NCBI GenBank assembly: GCA_020725675.1
Contig: DYEP01000139.1
Span: 1 to 32,085 of the forward strand
Direction of reading: 5' to 3'
Length of the DNA: 32,085 nucleotides
Origin: Symbiobacterium sp.
GTDB lineage: Bacteria > Bacillota > Sulfobacillia > DUSP01 > DYEP01
The position numbers were made by a program, and so were the translations under genes. Each line of letters opens with the position of its first letter. Position 1 is the stretch's first letter. Below the pieces are notes generated by a model that was not told where the DNA came from, made no database searches, and saw nothing but the letters and a program-made list of their open reading frames with translations. Shown here one piece after another: positions 27,508-32,085 of this stretch.

Positions 27508-27836
27508 GTATCCAATATCCGGTGCAGTCTTCCTGCTACCTCAAAGGATGGATCCTGCGTACACAATATGGGGATGCCGTCCCGTTTCGCTCTTTCCAGA
27601 GTATCTTCGTGAGGTGCTCTGCCACCGGTAATGATAATAGCGGATAGATTTGCCAGTACTGCCACGGCCACAATGTTCTGATGAGTCTGGATGGTGATCC
27701 AGATGTCTTTTTCCTTGGCACGAGCCATCACGTCAGACAGCAGGTCACCACAGTAGCCACCGCGGACGGTCTTTTCAAGTCCATTGCCTGCCCTGATCTC
27801 CAATCCCAGTGCACGCGCGATCTCCTCTACGGTCAT
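27504..27836 (-). CDS. DRTGG-domain protein
   Basis: 110 aa; VRGGYCGDLLSDVMARAKEKDIWITIQTHQNIVAVAVLANLSAIIITGGRAPHEDTLERAKRDGIPILCTQ, typical of DRTGG small proteins. Confidence 0.82.
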   Translation of the reverse strand: MTVEEIARALGLEIRAGNGLEKTVRGGYCGDLLSDVMARAKEKDIWITIQTHQNIVAVAVLANLSAIIITGGRAPHEDTLERAKRDGIPILCTQDPSFEVAGRLHRILDT

Positions 27837-29167
27837 TCAGCCTCATCCTTTCTGCTTGAGGGAATCTCCCGAGGAGCCATGGCAGGAGGGACTTTTCTCG
27901 CAAGGGCGACCATCTCCTCGGCCAACTGGTGAACCCGTTCACGAAGCTTGAAGATACAGTCTGTTTCATATGCACGGTTGTTTACGATATCTTCAGCGAG
28001 GGCGCGGCAGCTCGGAGCGCCACACGAGCCGCAGTCAAGTCCTGGAAGGCGCGCTTCTGTGGCTTCGAGCTGGTTCATCTTGGCTATTGCTCGTGACAAA
28101 TCCGTATCCAGGGATAGCGCAAACCTCGGCGACACCCGTTTTGTGAAACGAAAGACGTCCAAGCTGCCAGATATCGAATAAGGGACGGGGTCCGATGTCT
28201 CCACAAGTTTCCTCACCCGAATTCTTGACACAAAGGGGTTTTCCACGGTAAGACAACCGCCCACGCATCCGCCGACGCAGGCTTGAGCTTCGATGAAGTC
28301 CAGGTCACCGAGGCGTCCTCTTTCTACCTCATTCAGTACGGTAATTACGTTGTGAATACCGTCCACCGCCAGGCTGTTTACACCCAGCGACTGCATCTCT
28401 CCACCCGCCCTGCCCCAACCTACTCCCGACCTCGAACCCCTTGGATAATCGGTCAAGGGTTCGACTTTGTCGATCAAGGATCGTATTACGGAAAAGACCT
28501 CATTCATCGAGATGACCGCGTCTACTGAGGAATCGGTGACTCCTACGGGCTGCTTGGATGCGGTTACCTTTGCAGGGCAGGGAGTAATAAAAAACGCGCC
28601 CACTTGACCTGTGACGCCCCGTTCGGACGCCCTCTGCTTGGCAATCCTGGCTGCGACCTCCATCGGAGCAAGCACCGGGATGATGTTCTCCACTAGCGCT
28701 GCGTATTTGACCTGCACCAGCCTGAGCACAGCAGGGCAGGCGGAAGAAATGAGCGGCCGCGGCTGCAGGTGGTTGTCAAGGTAGTCCAGGATAGTCGCTG
28801 TAACTACGTCCGCTGCTGCCGATACCTCAAACACGTCGTCAAACCCGGCCAGCACCAGTGCACCCGCAACCCGCGCGGGATCAGTACCGTCTTCAAACTG
28901 CCCCATCAGAGAGGGCGCGGGCAATGCCACCGTATAGTCAAAGGCTGACAGAAGGTCCATTGGGTCGGTTACCGCGAGTTTGGCCTTGTTCGGGCATCTT
29001 CTGATGCATTCTCCGCAGTCAATGCACCGCTCTTCCATGATCCTGGCCTTTCCCGCGCTCACCCTTATGGCCTCTGTGGGACAGCGCTTGATACAGTTGG
29101 TGCAGCCCTTGCACTTCTCCTGATCCAGCCTGACCGAGTGAAAGTACCTGGTCACCGACACGACCAC
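27833..29167 (-). CDS. HsfB/HydS-type sensory [FeFe]-hydrogenase-like protein with C-terminal Fe-S (Fes) domain
   Basis: Two 4Fe-4S motifs (CKGCTNCIKRCP, CIDCGECIRRCP), modified H-cluster motifs SSACPAV, TPCPAKV, EAQACVGGCVGGC, and LDCGSCGAPSCRALAEDIVNNRAYETDC. Confidence 0.88.
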   Translation of the reverse strand: MVVSVTRYFHSVRLDQEKCKGCTNCIKRCPTEAIRVSAGKARIMEERCIDCGECIRRCPNKAKLAVTDPMDLLSAFDYTVALPAPSLMGQFEDGTDPARVAGALVLAGFDDVFEVSAAADVVTATILDYLDNHLQPRPLISSACPAVLRLVQVKYAALVENIIPVLAPMEVAARIAKQRASERGVTGQVGAFFITPCPAKVTASKQPVGVTDSSVDAVISMNEVFSVIRSLIDKVEPLTDYPRGSRSGVGWGRAGGEMQSLGVNSLAVDGIHNVITVLNEVERGRLGDLDFIEAQACVGGCVGGCLTVENPFVSRIRVRKLVETSDPVPYSISGSLDVFRFTKRVSPRFALSLDTDLSRAIAKMNQLEATEARLPGLDCGSCGAPSCRALAEDIVNNRAYETDCIFKLRERVHQLAEEMVALARKVPPAMAPREIPSSRKDEAE

Positions 29168-29173
29168 CTTTCG

Positions 29174-29626
29174 CTATCGCTCTACCAGGATCACCGAGTG
29201 CACTCTGGTACCCACACCCACAACCGACTCTATCGCAAAAGTATCTGAATGCGCCTTCATATTTGGCAGGCCCATCCCAGCCCCAAAACCCATCTCTCGC
29301 ACTGAGGGCGGTGCGGTAGAAAAACCCTCCTCCATTGCCCGGTCAATGTCCGGTATACCGGGACCTTCATCCACCGCTTCGATCGTAACCTGCTTCGGCG
29401 TGATGGTTGCCTGCAACGTGCCCCTGATCGCGTGTATGATGATATTCATTTCAGCCTCATAGGTGACGATAGCGACCCGCCTGGTGACGGAGGCAGGCAG
29501 CCCGAGCTGCACACACACCTCTCTGATGTGGGCAGAGGCCTCACCTCCAGATGCAAAATCCATTCCCCGTATGTGAAACTTTACGGACAGACTCGTATCC
29601 TCCGGGCTCGCCGGGCGGTCGGTCAC
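29174..29626 (-). CDS. Anti-sigma-regulatory-factor-like ATPase (RsbW/RsbT family)
   Basis: YEAEMNIIIHAIRGTLQATIT (N-box), VDEGPGIPDIDRAMEEGFSTAPPSVREMGFGAGMGLPNMKAHSDTFAIES (G boxes). Confidence 0.88.
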   Translation of the reverse strand: MTDRPASPEDTSLSVKFHIRGMDFASGGEASAHIREVCVQLGLPASVTRRVAIVTYEAEMNIIIHAIRGTLQATITPKQVTIEAVDEGPGIPDIDRAMEEGFSTAPPSVREMGFGAGMGLPNMKAHSDTFAIESVVGVGTRVHSVILVER

Positions 29627-29634
29627 ACTTGCAC

Positions 29635-30150
29635 CTACCTTGTCTGGCGTCTCCAGGCTGATGACTGTATGATGAGCGCTGCTAATAAGGCTCCTATCAG
29701 GGCCGTGAACAGCTGGTTAACCGTCAGCGTGGTCACAAGCACTGGAGGTACCTTAATGTTTGGAGCCAAAATCAGTTTGACGCCTGCTGTCATCACCGCA
29801 TACTTTACCACCGCTGCACTGCAAGCAGCGATCCAGCACGCGGGACGGGTATGGAACGACTTTGAAAGCACTGCCCAGAGAAAGTAGAAGGTGAGCACCA
29901 GGGCTGCGTTACCAGCCATGATCACAGGCAGTGCTGGCGCAAACTTCATTATTCCGGTGGTCAGAGCCACCCACGGGGTAATCAACCCGACAATGACCCC
30001 GAACACAGGGCCGACAAGAGCCGATGTGACAAATAGTATGGCGTTGATCACAGGCCCTGTGATCATCTGGCCGAGTCCGGCGCTCTGTACCGCAAGCGCA
30101 AGCGCGAGAAGTACTGCTGTCTGCACCATAGACTTAAGCTCGATCTTCAT
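29635..30150 (-). CDS. Small integral membrane protein resembling ECF transporter S components
   Basis: 171 aa, about 5-6 hydrophobic segments (SMVQTAVLLALALAVQSAGLGQMITGPVINAILFVTSALVGPVFGVIVGLITP); RBS AGGGGGTCC. Family assignment tentative. Confidence 0.65.
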   Translation of the reverse strand: MKIELKSMVQTAVLLALALAVQSAGLGQMITGPVINAILFVTSALVGPVFGVIVGLITPWVALTTGIMKFAPALPVIMAGNAALVLTFYFLWAVLSKSFHTRPACWIAACSAAVVKYAVMTAGVKLILAPNIKVPPVLVTTLTVNQLFTALIGALLAALIIQSSAWRRQTR

Positions 30151-30233
30151 CTTTGGACCCCCTGTTTTTCAGCACTGTCACTGTAGGCAATTTGTAATCC
30201 AAGAGAAATCTATATGAATTAATCAACTAAGGA

Positions 30234-30251
30234 ATGTGATAACGTTCACAA
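30234..30251. promoter_or_regulatory. Rex/CRP-like operator palindrome, site 1 (ATGTGATAACGTTCACAA)
   Basis: TGTGA-N6-TCACA inverted repeat; 12 of 14 fixed positions match TTGTGAA-N4-TTCACAA. Confidence 0.55.
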
Positions 30252-30266
30252 AATTCTGTTTTGTTT

Positions 30267-30285
30267 TAGCCCCTGGCAGGGGCTA
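30267..30285. other. Hairpin between two operator-like sites (TAGCCCCT-GGC-AGGGGCTA)
   Basis: Perfect 8-bp inverted repeat with 3-nt loop. Confidence 0.55.
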
Positions 30286-30300
30286 TAGGGCTATTAGAGA

Positions 30301-30318
30301 ATGTGACAACATTCACTA
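30301..30318. promoter_or_regulatory. Rex/CRP-like operator palindrome, site 2 (ATGTGACAACATTCACTA)
   Basis: Second copy of the AATGTGA-N-AAC-N-TTCAC arrangement, 67 bp from site 1; 11 of 14 fixed positions of TTGTGAA-N4-TTCACAA. Confidence 0.5.
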
Positions 30319-30483
30319 TTTCAACGAAAGAAAAATACTTTCACTTCATTATAACTATATTCAGCCAGTCTTGAAAAGTACCTTTTTGTTCCTTGGTTAG
30401 CATTACGCAACGGACGGCCAAAGAGGGATTTGAGTAATGTGAGTAGTATTGTAGTGGCATAACGGACCGCGGAGGGATCCGAT

Positions 30484-31050
30484 GTGATAGTGGGCGAAAA
30501 AGTTGTGCTGCGAGAATACAGGAAGGAAGACATCGATGACATTATGAAGTGGGTAAACAACCCAAGAATCAGAAAATACCTTGGGTTTTCAGTGTTTCCT
30601 CAAACAAGGCAGCAATGCGAAGATTATGTGGAGCGACAGCTAAGACCCGGCGGTGATGAATGTGCCATGGTGATCTCGTTAAGAGATGACCCCCAGCTCA
30701 GATACATAGGGGGCGTCGGCCTGCACCGCATCAACTATATCCATAGAAACGCGGAACTGGGGATCGCTATCGGACGCGAGGAGCTCCTGGGCAGGGGCCT
30801 TGGGGCTGAAGCCATCGTACTTATGTGTGCGTTCGGATTTTTGCGCCTCGGACTTCACAAAATAAACATTCGCCATTATGAATATAACCTTCGCGGCGCT
30901 GCCTGTTATAACAAAGTGGGTTTTGTGGAAGTAGGTCGTCTGCGGCAGAACATATACTTCAACGGTAGGTTCTATGACGAGGTGTACATGGATATGCTGG
31001 CCGACGAGTTTTTCAGGCGCTATCCCAACAAGGAGCATCTCTTTGAGTGA
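30484..31050 (+). CDS. GNAT acetyltransferase (RimJ/RimL-like)
   Basis: VVLREYRKEDIDDIMKWVNNPRIRKYLGFSVFPQT ... ELGIAIGREELLGRGLGAEAIVLMCAFGFLRLGLHKINIRHYEYNLRGAACYNKVGFVEVGRLRQ; GTG start with GGAGGG. Confidence 0.92.
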   Translation: MIVGEKVVLREYRKEDIDDIMKWVNNPRIRKYLGFSVFPQTRQQCEDYVERQLRPGGDECAMVISLRDDPQLRYIGGVGLHRINYIHRNAELGIAIGREELLGRGLGAEAIVLMCAFGFLRLGLHKINIRHYEYNLRGAACYNKVGFVEVGRLRQNIYFNGRFYDEVYMDMLADEFFRRYPNKEHLFE

Positions 31051-31150
31051 AGAGGACTTCGAGTCGGCCGGGTGTTGGCGCTTGTATCCGCCAGAACACA
31101 GCCATGCGGATCCGTGAAAGCCCCGGACGGGAGGTGCTGAAGAATAAAGA

Positions 31151-31173
31151 GAGAACCTGAATGACAGGTTCTC
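31151..31173. terminator. Bidirectional hairpin between convergent genes (GAGAACCTG-AATGA-CAGGTTCTC)
   Basis: Perfect 9-bp stem; minus-strand tail TCTTTATTCTT, plus-strand tail ACTTTGCTTGCTT. Confidence 0.7.
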
Positions 31174-31198
31174 ACTTTGCTTGCTTATCCGACGCGAC

Positions 31199-31486
31199 CT
31201 AAAACCCGCGTTTTCTTGCCGGCTGGTAGCAGTCCCTGCAGTATACCGGTCTGCCGGGCGAGGGCTCGAACGGCACTTCGGCCTGCGCGCCGCATGAAGC
31301 GCATGTTGCCTGATGCATCTTTCTCGGCTGGGTGTTACGCGTCTTCTGCTTACGAGCGCTCCTGCAGTCAGGGCAGCGAGATGGGTCGTTGGTAAACCCC
31401 TTCTCAGCATAAAAATCCTGCTCACGAGCGGAGAACGTAAACTGGGACCCGCAGTCTTTACAGACCAGCGTCTTGTCCTTGGGCAT
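31199..31486 (-). CDS. Small zinc-ribbon protein (two CxxC pairs plus C-terminal CxxC pairs)
   Basis: MPKDKTLVCKDCGSQFTFSAREQDFYAEKGFTNDPSRCPDCR...ATCASCGAQAEVPFEPSPGRPVYCRDC; ATG 31486 with AGGAGG RBS. Confidence 0.88.
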   Translation of the reverse strand: MPKDKTLVCKDCGSQFTFSAREQDFYAEKGFTNDPSRCPDCRSARKQKTRNTQPRKMHQATCASCGAQAEVPFEPSPGRPVYCRDCYQPARKRGF

Positions 31487-31817
31487 ATGAATTATGGACC
31501 TCCTCTTTTGACCCAGTGGGCCGTTTGTCCTCAAATTGAAACTGGGCAAGAGTGGTCCTTGTCAGGCGTATTGCTCCATACCCTTCTTTCAATTTTGAAG
31601 ACTATAATATTATTGTACCACGGAGTGCGGGAGGCGCAAACGGTTTTTCCAAAATACATAAGGACAGATGCCCAAAAGTCCTGAAGTTGTGTGCAAGGAC
31701 CGGTGCGGAGGCTGGCCGGCAAACAATCATAGCGTCAGGGAAAAGCGTGACAGGCTAATTCAGTGCTACCTCAGTACAGGTGACTGACTGGTGTAAGAGT
31801 GGGAGGGATGTGCCACA

Positions 31818-32085
31818 ATGGACGTGTTTGATGCGATAGCTGAGAGGAGAAGTTGCAGGAATTTTAAGAAGGTAAGCATACCGAGGCAAGATCTGCTCAG
31901 AATCGTGGACGCAGCGCGGCGTGCCCCTTCAGGGGCAAACGCGCAGAAATGGACGTTTGTGGTTAACGACCGACAGTAGCATGGTAGAGCAGATCAGGTG
32001 CGCGCTGCCGCACGGGAAGAAGTATTACCCTACATTTGAAGATACGCCGCGCCGCATTCTTCCCAATTCATTGGGGAGTTAGGCG
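31818..32085 (+). pseudogene. Nitroreductase-family protein, N-terminal part, interrupted by frameshift/stop and truncated by window edge
   Basis: MDVFDAIAERRSCRNFKKVSIPRQDLLRIVDAARRAPSGANAQKWTFVVNDRQ then TAG at 31977; the +1 frame continues SMVEQIRCALPHGKKYYPTFEDTP. Confidence 0.7.

Noticed and set aside
30679-31425. 248-aa minus-strand ORF covering GNAT and zinc-ribbon genes
   Set aside because: Runs antisense to a clear GNAT and through a terminator hairpin; composition not protein-like.

Overview
The window is a 32-kb Firmicute/Clostridia-like chromosomal segment; the taxonomy is inferred from gene content only. From left to right it contains: (1) a two-component locus with a kinase-less 7TM-PAS protein, a NarL-type response regulator and a complete 7TM-PAS histidine kinase; (2) a lipoprotein and a 1129-aa secreted protein with a copper-amine-oxidase-N-like 'stalk' C-terminus; (3) a strongly folded ~100-nt intergenic element; (4) a c-di-GMP-I (GEMM-I) riboswitch with an intrinsic terminator, in front of a PAS-GGDEF-HD-GYP protein; (5) an ABC-2 transporter operon; (6) a small ORF coupled to a GNAT; (7) a DUF438-hemerythrin-PAS protein; (8) a minus-strand MoxR/DUF58/transglutaminase operon; (9) a compact ten-gene minus-strand operon (about 30150 to 20430). 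That operon combines an ECF-S-like membrane protein, an RsbW/T-like ATPase, an HsfB-type sensory [FeFe]-hydrogenase-like protein, a DRTGG protein, a PHP protein, NuoE, a stand-alone HATPase, a 2Fe-2S protein, a NuoF-GltD fusion and a catalytic [FeFe] hydrogenase, and it is preceded by two Rex/CRP-like operator palindromes; (10) a GNAT, a zinc-ribbon protein and a broken nitroreductase at the right edge. The strongest candidate for an under-described system is the hydrogenase operon, which pairs a potentially NAD/NADP/ferredoxin-linked [FeFe] hydrogenase with its own sensory and signalling module. The second is the c-di-GMP riboswitch/GGDEF/HD-GYP feedback unit with a possible decayed second aptamer. 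No tRNA, rRNA, CRISPR array or intact transposase gene was recognised.
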